Below the pieces are notes generated by a model, which was given only the letters and a program-made list of their open reading frames with translations, was not told the DNA's origin and ran no database searches. Of a DNA stretch of 30,849 bases, positions 16,794 through 23,694 are shown piece by piece. Location of the stretch: positions 1 through 30,849 of the forward strand of contig JBHICC010000033.1 in NCBI GenBank assembly GCA_046759385.1, in the 5' to 3' direction. The position numbers were made by a program, and so were the translations under genes. How positions within the stretch are numbered: position 1 is the stretch's first letter; each line of letters starts with the position of its first letter. The stretch is from JBHICC01 sp046759385. GTDB lineage: Bacteria; Pseudomonadota; Gammaproteobacteria; Acidiferrobacterales; SPGG2.

Positions 16794-17009
16794 TTACTTC
16801 TTTCGCTTCGCCTTCTTCTTCTTGCCGCCGGCCTTAGCCTTCATCTTCTTGATGTCCCGCATGGCTTTGGCCTTGAGTTTCTTAATGTCCCTCATCGCAG
16901 CGGCCTTGAGCCTTCTGGCGTCTTTTGTCGCCTTAGCCTTAGCCTTCTTGATAATTACCGCGGCTCTTTTCTGCGCGGGTGACTTCTTGGCTCTTCTCTT
17001 CTTTGCCAT
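16794..17009 (-). CDS. Small Lys/Ala-rich histone-like protein with four 11-residue repeats
   Basis: This 71-residue, extremely basic protein has 26 Lys, 8 Arg and 17 Ala, and its only acidic residues are three Asp at positions 30, 41 and 52. Those Asp mark an 11-residue period: residues 18-28, 29-39, 40-50 and 51-61 align as x-D-I-K-K-L-K-A-K-A-M-like units (RDIKKLKAKAM is the clearest). Eleven residues make three helical turns, so a cationic helical rod with a hydrophobic Ile/Leu/Met stripe is expected, flanked by disordered basic ends (KKRRAKKSP and KKKKAKRKK). Composition resembles bacterial histone-H1-like nucleoid proteins; DNA, RNA or polyphosphate binding is inferred. Tandem ATGs exist. 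ATG 17009 sits six bases after AAAGGAG, ATG 17012 only three, so the second is preferred. Confidence 0.8.
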   Translation of the reverse strand: MAKKRRAKKSPAQKRAAVIIKKAKAKATKDARRLKAAAMRDIKKLKAKAMRDIKKMKAKAGGKKKKAKRKK

Positions 17010-17089
17010 CATGTACTCCTTTGAGTTGTGGTTAGAGGCTCATTTGCAAAAGGGGCGAGTTGCCCCGCGGGGTGTTGCTCTCTTTTCGC

Positions 17090-17121
17090 AAAAAGAAAAG
17101 ACAGTCAATGACTGTCTTTTC
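17090..17121 (-). terminator. Intrinsic terminator-like hairpin upstream of the histone-like gene
   Basis: GAAAAGACAGTC (17095-17106) and GACTGTCTTTTC (17110-17121) are exact reverse complements with a three-base loop. On the minus strand the GACAGTC/GACTGTC core is followed by TTTTCTTTTT, a good U-tract. On the plus strand only TTTT follows. It lies about 85 bases upstream of the histone-like start, so it would end a transcript arriving from 17122-17404 or act as an attenuator. Confidence 0.6.
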
Positions 17122-17259
17122 GTAGGCGGATAAAAGCGGTACCGGCGTGGCATGAAGCCAGTTTTTCGGCGGTCGTTCCGTGAGTCTATGGCTCATCCAA
17201 CCGCCCTTTCTTTATGCGCAAACACGTCAAACGGTTCCGTGCGTGTGCTCTGGGACGCA

Positions 17260-17288
17260 ACCATAACGTGTTGAGAGAAAGATGTAAA
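17260..17288 (-). promoter_or_regulatory. Candidate sigma70 promoter in the gap before the histone-like gene
   Basis: On the minus strand, TTTACA (17283-17288, five of six matches) is followed after exactly 17 bases by TATGGT (17260-17265, four of six). Initiation would fall near 17253. The first downstream structure able to stop transcription ends near 17085, about 170 bases on. The histone-like start is about 245 bases downstream. Confidence 0.4.
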
Positions 17289-17362
17289 TGCCGTTTAGGC
17301 ATGTCCAATATCGCGCTCATCGGCGCGGGATTGCGCTGAATACCAGTAGAGATGAGTGAACT

Positions 17363-17383
17363 AAAAAATTCTCTGTCAGAGAA
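17363..17383 (-). terminator. Intrinsic terminator of the phosphodiesterase gene
   Basis: On the minus strand TTCTCT and AGAGAA form a six-base-pair stem around GAC (17369-17383), followed at once by TTTTTT. It lies 22 bases after the stop codon at 17405. The stem is AT-rich and short, but the U-tract and position are right. Confidence 0.5.
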
Positions 17384-17404
17384 AGCAGGGCACGTCGCTG
17401 CATG

Positions 17405-18871
17405 TTAATCAACCCAGCCACGATTGAGATAAAACATTCCACCAACATAACTCACCGATAGATAGGCTCGGTAATTATCACGACCTTCTGCTGTGAAAGT
17501 TTTTTGGAACATTTCAGGTGACAATGGATCGGTGTTTTCAGCAAGCGCTTCGCGTAGAACACGCCCTTGTACATGATCGGGAATGGGAATACCAAGAATG
17601 GTCAATATAGTGGGCAGAATGTCGATCGTCCCGGTCGCTAGCGACGATGTGCATGCGCTACGGAACGCATCGCCGCTGATCGCGCGCCAGTTGTTGAGCT
17701 CAAGCGCGTGTAAGCCCCCGTGTAAGCCGCCCCCAACTGGATAAACATACTGGTCGTGTTGGCACGAACCGGCAACGCCGTAGGCGTTGATCGCGTCATC
17801 GTTTCGCAACACCAGTCCGATATCTGGCGCGCGGCGATGCTCAATCCCTACTAGGGCATGCGGGAGTGCATTGTTGCCGTGGCGCGTGAAGGTCGGCCCG
17901 CACCACGGCTGTGTTTGCAGCCACTCGACGATGCTACGTATGAGGCTCGGGTCGCTGTCGCGTACGTAGATGCCGCCAGCACTGCCCAGCGCTAGCGCCG
18001 CATCGGCCCCGTCGGAGACGGTCTCGCCAACGATAAATCCCGCCTCCTCGAGCCGCGCTGCGACGCCGATGGGGTCACCGACGATGGTAAGCTGACCGTG
18101 ATCCGACATGGTGATGACCTGCAGACGCTCGCCAAGTTCGGACCGTTCGCGCCACTGCAAGATACGCCCAAACTCGGCGTCGGCGTGGCGAATTGCCTGG
18201 AGGCCGGCTTCGCTGCCGATGCCGCGAGCGTGGTGACTGTTGTCCGGTTCCGGAAGCCACAAGATACAGACCTCAGGTTTAAGCTCCGGTTCGATGTAGT
18301 GCAAGTAGGCGTCGGTCGCGTACGTGAGCCAGCTCAAGGTCGGGACCTCGTGCTTCGGGATCGGCCCGATGCGCTCGATGATCGCTTGAATGCGGCCAGC
18401 CGGAACCGAGGTGTCAGGCCGGTGAAGCGCTAGACGGAAGCCGCCGAGACTTTCGGCTTTGTGGTGCAGCATTCGTGTGCCCCCAGGGGTGCCGGCGCTG
18501 AGAACCGCAAGCTGCATTCCATGTTGCGCTAGGATTTCCCCAAGTACTGGAACATCGACGAGCTTGCCTTTGAGTTTGCGGTCGCCTTCGGCGAGCTGAG
18601 TCTCGTCGCCGGTATTGAACAGCTTGCCTGGCGAGGCAACCGGCTCGAGAAACTTGTTGCCAACGATTCCGTGGCGAGTCGGATAACAACCCGTAACCAA
18701 CGCGGCTTGGTTGACGCGCGTCTCGGTAGGGAAGGTCGCGCGGCTGTGAAGGAAATGCACGCCATTTTGCGCGAACGCCGTCAAGTTTGGCATCAATTGC
18801 GGCGTGACCATGTCCGGCCGCAGCGCGTCAAAGCTAACGATTAAGACTCTTCTGCGCTTTTCGTTTTTCAT
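17405..18871 (-). CDS. Alkaline-phosphatase-superfamily nucleotide pyrophosphatase/phosphodiesterase
   Basis: This 488-residue two-metal hydrolase belongs to the type I phosphodiesterase / nucleotide pyrophosphatase branch. The first metal Asp is in VSFDALRPDM (Asp15) and the nucleophile is probably Thr51 in FPTETRVNQAALVTG. Later metal ligands lie in PEPDNSHHARG, SDHGQL and GGLHGGLH. The family hydrolyses phosphodiesters, phosphonates or pyrophosphates. No signal peptide is visible (MKNEKRRRVLIVSF), so a cytoplasmic location is likely, which is less common for the superfamily. It is downstream of the second Ldh-family gene on the same strand with a 122-base gap, so co-transcription is possible. 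The ribosome-binding site before ATG 18871 is weak. Confidence 0.85.
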   Translation of the reverse strand: MKNEKRRRVLIVSFDALRPDMVTPQLMPNLTAFAQNGVHFLHSRATFPTETRVNQAALVTGCYPTRHGIVGNKFLEPVASPGKLFNTGDETQLAEGDRKLKGKLVDVPVLGEILAQHGMQLAVLSAGTPGGTRMLHHKAESLGGFRLALHRPDTSVPAGRIQAIIERIGPIPKHEVPTLSWLTYATDAYLHYIEPELKPEVCILWLPEPDNSHHARGIGSEAGLQAIRHADAEFGRILQWRERSELGERLQVITMSDHGQLTIVGDPIGVAARLEEAGFIVGETVSDGADAALALGSAGGIYVRDSDPSLIRSIVEWLQTQPWCGPTFTRHGNNALPHALVGIEHRRAPDIGLVLRNDDAINAYGVAGSCQHDQYVYPVGGGLHGGLHALELNNWRAISGDAFRSACTSSLATGTIDILPTILTILGIPIPDHVQGRVLREALAENTDPLSPEMFQKTFTAEGRDNYRAYLSVSYVGGMFYLNRGWVD

Positions 18872-18993
18872 TGTCGATCTGGTGGCGCGCCTGCAAATGT
18901 GAGTGCTGGCGCGACGTACGAGCGCTTACGACGCGGGCAGGGACAGGCGCTCTGCGCTCGGTTACGATGATTTGCTTTAACGCGCTCTGGCTT

Positions 18994-20055
18994 CTATAGC
19001 AACGCCTTCATTGACTCGATGACATCCTTTGGCACTGTGATTCCTTCCCTTTCAGCCTGGCGCGCGCGCTCGTTTTCGATTTCGCCCGGCAGATAGATGT
19101 TTGTGTCCGGATCTCCTGACTGCTTGATAACCGACCGAAATCGCTGCAGTCCTTCTGAATAGTGCTCAGCATCGCTGATGCGCGTAATGTCTGCTGCGAT
19201 GACGGTAAACGAGACGCCAGCGTTGCCGGTGAGATCCGTGGCCTGTTTGACGCCTGTGAGAAAGCGACCTCCCGACACGAGCCCGGACAACAGATCAATC
19301 ATGACCGCGAGGCCATACCCTTTGGCGCCACCGATCGACGCCAGTGTACCCTTTAGAGCCGCCGCCGCATCGGTGGTCGGCTTACCGTCAGCGTCTAGCG
19401 CGAGACCGGGTGCTATGCTTTTGCCCTCGGCGCTGGCCCTTCTGATCTTGCCGCGGGCAACGACCGTCGTCGCCATGTCGAGCGCAATCGGCTCGTTATC
19501 TGCCGGTACGGCGATCGAGATCGGGTTGGTGCCTAAGGTGGCGCGCTTACCGCCGAACGCCGCCACCGCCGGACCGGCGTTCGATAACATAATACCTACA
19601 AGGCCATGCTGGGCCAGTCGTAGCGAGTAGTGGGCGAGCATACCGATATGATTGCTGTTTTTGACGGTGATCCAACATAACCCGAGACTGGCCGCTCGTT
19701 CGGCAGCAAGGTCTGTGGCGTGCACGCCCGCTACGGCGCCAAACCCGTTACGGCCGTCGAGCAGGACTAAAGTCTCGCCGTCTTTCAGGATCTGCGGCCG
19801 CGCATTAGCATCGAGAAGGCCCGCCTCGATCCGCTTTACGTAGCTGGGTAGGCGCGTTAATCCGTGCGTAGTCACGCCGCGTTTGTCGGCATCAATTAAT
19901 ACGTCGACGACCGTCGCCGCTATATCCGCCTCGACCCCGTACCTTTGTAGAATCTCTACCCCCACGGCTTGGCAGATGCCCACATCGATTTTGTCGTCGC
20001 TTGTGAATGTTTCCAGGACGGCTCGGGTATCGCCCGCTGCGGCTCGCATCGTCAT
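18994..20055 (-). CDS. Ldh-family NAD(P)-dependent dehydrogenase, copy 2
   Basis: This protein of about 353 residues is in the malate/L-lactate dehydrogenase (Ldh_2) superfamily. The His region is GVTTHGLTRLPSYV, the second His is in VKNSNHIGMLAHYS, the substrate loop is LGTNPISIAVP, and the nucleotide-binding segment is AKGYGLAVMIDLLSGLVSGG. The C-terminus IYLPGEIENERARQ is typical. An in-frame GTG at 20061 sits only two bases from the GGGGG Shine-Dalgarno, while ATG 20055 is eight bases away, so the ATG is chosen. It diverges from a D-2-hydroxyacid dehydrogenase gene across about 130 bases. It shares only family motifs with the copy at 1698-2732, so it is an old paralogue with probably a different substrate. 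Confidence 0.85.
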   Translation of the reverse strand: MTMRAAAGDTRAVLETFTSDDKIDVGICQAVGVEILQRYGVEADIAATVVDVLIDADKRGVTTHGLTRLPSYVKRIEAGLLDANARPQILKDGETLVLLDGRNGFGAVAGVHATDLAAERAASLGLCWITVKNSNHIGMLAHYSLRLAQHGLVGIMLSNAGPAVAAFGGKRATLGTNPISIAVPADNEPIALDMATTVVARGKIRRASAEGKSIAPGLALDADGKPTTDAAAALKGTLASIGGAKGYGLAVMIDLLSGLVSGGRFLTGVKQATDLTGNAGVSFTVIAADITRISDAEHYSEGLQRFRSVIKQSGDPDTNIYLPGEIENERARQAEREGITVPKDVIESMKALL

Positions 20056-20098
20056 TGCCACAACCCCCGGCCCGGATTTGTGTATTCTAGAAGGCGAT

Positions 20099-20128
20099 TT
20101 GCGAATGACGCGGGCGAAAATATATAGT
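20099..20128 (+). promoter_or_regulatory. Candidate sigma70 promoter for the hydroxyacid-dehydrogenase operon
   Basis: TTGCGA (20099-20104) is followed after 18 bases by TATAGT (20123-20128, five of six). TATATA with a 16-base spacer is an alternative reading of the same site. It would start transcription about 50 bases before the gene at 20188. Confidence 0.42.
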
Positions 20129-20187
20129 TCGGATCCAGTCTCATTTGTCTGATTCTTGTTGACGAATAACGGGGGAGGTGTGGCTAT

Positions 20188-21144
20188 ATGGTAACACGCG
20201 TGGCAATCCTCGATGATTACCAGCAGGTGGCGCTCGAATCCGCGGATTGGGGCTCGCTACCACCGGACGTTGAGCTCAGGGTTTTCCACGAACATATGCA
20301 AGGCGAAGACGCGGCAGCCCAGGCGCTGCGCGACTTTGATGTCGTGGTGGCAATGCGAGAGCGCACGCCTTTCCCGGCTTCGCTGTTCGAGAAGTTGCCC
20401 AACTTGAAGCTATTGGTCACTACGGGCATGCGCAACTTAGCCATTGACATGAAAGCGGCGCGTAAGCGCGACATCCCGGTTTGTGGGACGGCACTCCTGC
20501 CCTATCCCGCGTTCGAGCACGCCTGGGCGCTCATCCTTGCATTGTTCAAGCAGATCCCACGCGAGGATCGGGCGATGCACGAAGGCGGATGGCAAGTAGC
20601 CATGGCGGACGGGCTGCGAGGCAAGACTTTGGGTGTTATCGGGCTTGGCAAGTTAGGTTCGCAGACGGCGGGAATAGGCCTTGCCTTTGACATGAATGTG
20701 ATCGCCTGGAGTCAAAACTTGACGCAAGAGCGCGCGAGCGAAGTCGGGGTCACGAGAGTGGATAAAAACACACTGTTCGCCGAGTCAGATGTTGTTTCGA
20801 TCCATGTTGTACTCAGCGATCGCACGCTCGGCCTCGTCGGACGTCACGAGTTCGGCCTGATGAAACCAACGGCGTATCTAGTCAACACCGCACGGGGTCC
20901 CATCGTTGACGAAGCGGCATTGGTCGATGCGTTAGAAAACCATAAGATTGCTGGCGCTGGCATCGACGTTTATGAAGTCGAACCACTGCCGGCTGATCAC
21001 CCGCTTCGTAAGCTCGAAAACGCGATACTTACGGGGCATATGGGCTATGTTATGCGCGAAACGTTTGAGCTCGCCTATGCAGAGGCGGTTGAAGACATTA
21101 AGGCCTGGTTTAAGGGCGAACCGATACGTGTCCTAAACGCATAG
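20188..21144 (+). CDS. D-2-hydroxyacid dehydrogenase family protein
   Basis: This 318-residue cytoplasmic NAD-dependent enzyme reversibly oxidises D-2-hydroxyacids to 2-oxoacids. The N-terminal catalytic lobe starts VAILDDYQQVAL. The Rossmann motif is GKTLGVIGLGKLGSQT. The catalytic triad is visible as Arg236 (NTARGPIVDE), Glu265 (VYEVEP) and His284 (TGHMGY). The His motif reads GHMG instead of the more common PHIG, as in a subgroup of the family. ATG 20188 follows GGGGGAGG by a suitable distance. It leads a plus-strand cluster with the haloacid dehalogenase and diverges from the Ldh-family gene. Substrate unknown. Confidence 0.88.
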   Translation: MVTRVAILDDYQQVALESADWGSLPPDVELRVFHEHMQGEDAAAQALRDFDVVVAMRERTPFPASLFEKLPNLKLLVTTGMRNLAIDMKAARKRDIPVCGTALLPYPAFEHAWALILALFKQIPREDRAMHEGGWQVAMADGLRGKTLGVIGLGKLGSQTAGIGLAFDMNVIAWSQNLTQERASEVGVTRVDKNTLFAESDVVSIHVVLSDRTLGLVGRHEFGLMKPTAYLVNTARGPIVDEAALVDALENHKIAGAGIDVYEVEPLPADHPLRKLENAILTGHMGYVMRETFELAYAEAVEDIKAWFKGEPIRVLNA

Positions 21145-21202
21145 AAGGACCAGGGACTTGGGGCTGGGGATTGAGACGAGTTCGGGACGTGGCGTAGATC
21201 AC

Positions 21203-21916
21203 ATGGGATTGGAGCAAGTTAAGGCACTAACATTTGACGTTTTTGGCACGGTCGTCGATTGGCGAAGCAGCATCATTCGCGAGGGGCAGACCTTCGGCCG
21301 TCACAAGGGCATCGACGCCGATTGGGAAAGGTTTGCTGATGCCTGGCGAGCGTTATACCAGCCCTCGATGTCCAAGGTGAGGAACGGCGAAATGCCGTGG
21401 ACTAAGCTCGATGATTTGCATCGAATGAGCCTGCAGCAGCTCTTGCAAGAGTATCGTATAGAGGGGCTTAACGAAGAGGAGATCGATCATCTAAACCATG
21501 CCTGGCACCGGCTCGACCCTTGGCCAGATTCCGTCGACGGTCTCACGCGCCTCAGACGCAAGTACGTTCTTGCAACGCTTTCTAACGGCAATGTCGCGCT
21601 GTTGGTCAATATGGCAAAGCGCGCTGGGCTGCCTTGGGATGCGGTACTGGGCGCCGAGCTGGCACGGCACTACAAGCCCCAGCCGGAAGCCTATTTGATG
21701 ACAGCAGATTATTTGGGATTTCCTCCGCGGCAGTGCATGCTTGTCGCTGCGCACAACCATGACCTCGTGGCGGCGAGTGAGGTCGGTTTTCACACGGCGT
21801 TTGTGTGTCGACCAACGGAATATGGACCGAGCCAATCGGAAGATCTCAGGGCTGAGCACGACTTCGATGTCGTTGCTGATAGCTTCACCGAATTGGCCAA
21901 CAAGCTCGGGTGCTGA
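21203..21916 (+). CDS. Type II haloacid dehalogenase (HAD superfamily)
   Basis: This protein of about 237 residues resembles L-2-haloacid dehalogenases, which hydrolyse (S)-2-haloacids to (R)-2-hydroxyacids through an aspartyl ester. The nucleophile Asp12 is in LTFDVFGTVVDWR. Other motifs are TLSNGNVALL (Ser/Asn), HYKPQPEAY (catalytic Lys and Tyr) and VAAHNHDLVAASEVGF (Asn and Asp). The frame is open to a TTG at 21158, just after AGGACCAGGG and 13 bases from the previous stop. The ATG at 21203 places the HAD core at the normal distance but lacks a clear ribosome-binding site, so the start is uncertain. Some relatives are phosphatases or lack dehalogenase activity. Confidence 0.82.
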   Translation: MGLEQVKALTFDVFGTVVDWRSSIIREGQTFGRHKGIDADWERFADAWRALYQPSMSKVRNGEMPWTKLDDLHRMSLQQLLQEYRIEGLNEEEIDHLNHAWHRLDPWPDSVDGLTRLRRKYVLATLSNGNVALLVNMAKRAGLPWDAVLGAELARHYKPQPEAYLMTADYLGFPPRQCMLVAAHNHDLVAASEVGFHTAFVCRPTEYGPSQSEDLRAEHDFDVVADSFTELANKLGC

Positions 21917-21938
21917 TTATTGCGAGGCTTAGACAAGC

Positions 21939-22733
21939 ATGGATAACGCGACTAGCGCTGACCTGATCGTGATAGAAGTTGACGGGCCGATCGCCACCGT
22001 CGTCCTCAACAACCCGGAAAAACGCAACGCGCTGACCAAAGCCGCGTGGGAACAATTGGCCCGCGTGGCGAAAGAGCTCGACGCGCGCGACGATGTACGA
22101 TGCATCGTGTTACGAGGTGCCGGTACCACGGCGTTTGCGGCTGGGGCTGACATTTCAGAGTTTTCAACGGTGCGTGCAAACGCTGCACAAGCCAAGACGT
22201 ACGGCGAAGCAGTCTCCGATGCGATTTACGCCATCCTCGATTGCCGGCACCCCACCGTTGCCATGGTCCAGGGCGCGTGCACCGGCGGCGGCCTCGAGAT
22301 CGCGTGTGCCTGCGACCTGCGCATCAGCAGCGAGTCGGGGCGATTTGGCGTACCCATTAACCGCTTGGGTCACGCCCTCGCCTACCCGGAGATGCAGGTC
22401 GTTCAAACCGTTGTCAGACGCCCTGTTGTGATGGAAATGTTGCTCGAAGGACGCATTCTGGACGCCAAGGATGCCGAACACCGCGGCCTGGTGAACCGCG
22501 TTGTTGCCGATGCCGAAGTCGAGCAGGAGACGTATGCCACGGCCCGACGTATCGCTGACGGCGCGCCATTGGTCGCTCGTTCTAACAAGAAATTTTTTCG
22601 TCGTCTCATTGATCCTACGCCGCTAACGCAAGGCGAGATCGATGAAAGTTATGTCCTGTGCGACTCGGAAGATTACAGGGAAGGTATACGCGCGTTTCTT
22701 GCTAAAGAAAAACCAGAGTTTAAGGGGCGGTAA
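21939..22733 (+). CDS. Crotonase-fold enoyl-CoA hydratase/isomerase-like protein lacking one hydratase glutamate
   Basis: This 264-residue crotonase-superfamily protein acts on CoA thioesters. The oxyanion-hole segments are AFAAGADISEF and GACTGGGLEIAC. Compared with mammalian enoyl-CoA hydratase, Glu120 sits at the place of the first catalytic Glu (E144). The position exactly 20 residues on, where hydratases have the second Glu (E164), is Ile140 (FGVPINRLG). It is therefore unlikely to be a standard syn-hydratase; isomerase, hydrolase or decarboxylase chemistry is possible. ATG 21939 has GAGG about 11 bases upstream. It follows the dehalogenase gene by 22 bases on the same strand. Confidence 0.85.
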   Translation: MDNATSADLIVIEVDGPIATVVLNNPEKRNALTKAAWEQLARVAKELDARDDVRCIVLRGAGTTAFAAGADISEFSTVRANAAQAKTYGEAVSDAIYAILDCRHPTVAMVQGACTGGGLEIACACDLRISSESGRFGVPINRLGHALAYPEMQVVQTVVRRPVVMEMLLEGRILDAKDAEHRGLVNRVVADAEVEQETYATARRIADGAPLVARSNKKFFRRLIDPTPLTQGEIDESYVLCDSEDYREGIRAFLAKEKPEFKGR

Positions 22734-22760
22734 CTAAGTCTTGAGGAATGACTACAGCGC

Positions 22761-22809
22761 TTAGTCCTTAGTCCAGAGTCCTTAGTCCTAATTCACTGAG
22801 TCCTGAGAC
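22761..22809. repeat. Degenerate heptamer tandem array upstream of the EamA gene
   Basis: Four contiguous seven-base units (TTAGTCC, TTAGTCC, AGAGTCC, TTAGTCC) fill 22761-22788. They are followed by a decayed unit and two more AGTC-type units shifted by one base (CTGAGTC, CTGAGAC). The array occupies most of the 87-base gap between the crotonase and EamA genes. Confidence 0.7.
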
Positions 22810-22820
22810 GTGGGAGTATT

Positions 22821-23663
22821 GTGCCGCCCGAGATCATTTTCGCCCTGCTCTCGCTAGTGTTTCTGGGAGTTAGTGACTTTCTGTACAAATGGGGCCAGCG
22901 TTGGGATCTGCGTGGCGGGCCGTTCATGCTATTGCAGAACTTGGCCTTTCTACCAACCGCGCTTGCGCTTGCTTATTATAGAGACGAGATCTTCTGGTCG
23001 CCCTGGCTGTGGCTGGGTTTCGCAAACGGCATTTTCGCATTCACGGCGTTTCTGTTCGTGTTGCTAGCGTTGCGTTGGGGCGAGGCCGTCGTGCTTACGC
23101 CGATTGTGCGGCTCAACTTCGCGGTCACGGCGGCCCTGACGGTGTCGCTACTGGGCGAGGCGGTGAGTTTCGCAAAGGGTGTGGCGTTGCTGTTGGCGGC
23201 GCTGGCCGTGCTTACCGCGGGTGGCGCAGGGTTAACCACAGGTGGGGACCGGCGCGCGTTTTTGCTCGCGCTCAGTGCGATGGGCCTATTCGGTTTTGTC
23301 GGCCTTTTCTATAAGTTGAGTCTTAATATGGGCGCCCCACCCGCAGGGATGACCGTCGCCCAGAGTGTGGGCGTTTTTTGTGTCGCATTGCCATTTGCGA
23401 TCCAACGAGGGGACTCGATCCCACGCCAAGGCGTTCCGCTGTGGCTCCCCCTCGTGTGCGGTGTGTTGACCTCCTGCAGTTATGTTGCGCTTGCCGTGGG
23501 AATGAGTTACGGCGATGCAGTGGTAGTGGCCCCGATCGCGCAGCTTAGTTTCGTGCTTACCGTAGTGTTGGCAGTCGTATTACTGAAGGAACGCTTGACC
23601 TTACGCAAAGGTTTCGGCGTAGTGTTCGCTATTCTGACGGTGTTTATCTTTGCCAGTGCCTGA
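22821..23663 (+). CDS. EamA-family (DMT superfamily) transporter
   Basis: This 280-residue inner-membrane protein has about ten hydrophobic helices in two homologous EamA halves. The first half ends near residue 135, where a short basic loop (TTGGDRRAF) separates it from the second. Each half contains the recurring pattern of a helix ending in GEAV or GDAVVVAPI, followed by helices and a KGxxLLLAALAVL-like closing helix. Family members move metabolites, amino acids or other small solutes, often outward. The GTG 22821 start has GGGAG close upstream. It is 31 bases before the lyase gene, so the two are probably co-transcribed. Substrate unknown. Confidence 0.85.
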   Translation: MPPEIIFALLSLVFLGVSDFLYKWGQRWDLRGGPFMLLQNLAFLPTALALAYYRDEIFWSPWLWLGFANGIFAFTAFLFVLLALRWGEAVVLTPIVRLNFAVTAALTVSLLGEAVSFAKGVALLLAALAVLTAGGAGLTTGGDRRAFLLALSAMGLFGFVGLFYKLSLNMGAPPAGMTVAQSVGVFCVALPFAIQRGDSIPRQGVPLWLPLVCGVLTSCSYVALAVGMSYGDAVVVAPIAQLSFVLTVVLAVVLLKERLTLRKGFGVVFAILTVFIFASA

Positions 23664-23694
23664 CCAAAAAGATCTCGAGAGTGAGGAATCGACA

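Larger units (their letters stand above)
17013..17404. other. 392-base gap with no coding gene, rich in structure
   Basis: No credible ORF is present. Reading the minus strand from right to left, it contains a terminator for the phosphodiesterase gene (17363-17383), then a promoter-like pair (17260-17288). Next is a two-part stem of GGCGGT (17168-17173) with ACCGCC (17200-17205), and of GTGAG (17180-17184) with CTCAT (17192-17196). A second terminator-like hairpin follows (17090-17121). Then a short GC stem, GGGGC (17052-17056) with GCCCC (17062-17066), is followed on the minus strand by TTTT. The histone-like gene comes next. The layout fits either a small RNA or a regulated leader. Confidence 0.55.

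Noticed and set aside
18994..21144. Sulfolactate racemisation pair (ComC/SlcC) with CuyA at 2744-3772
   Set aside because: No SuyAB, sulfite-handling or sulfonate transporter genes are seen. The D-2-hydroxyacid dehydrogenase did not look specifically SlcC-like. Kept only as a substrate to test.
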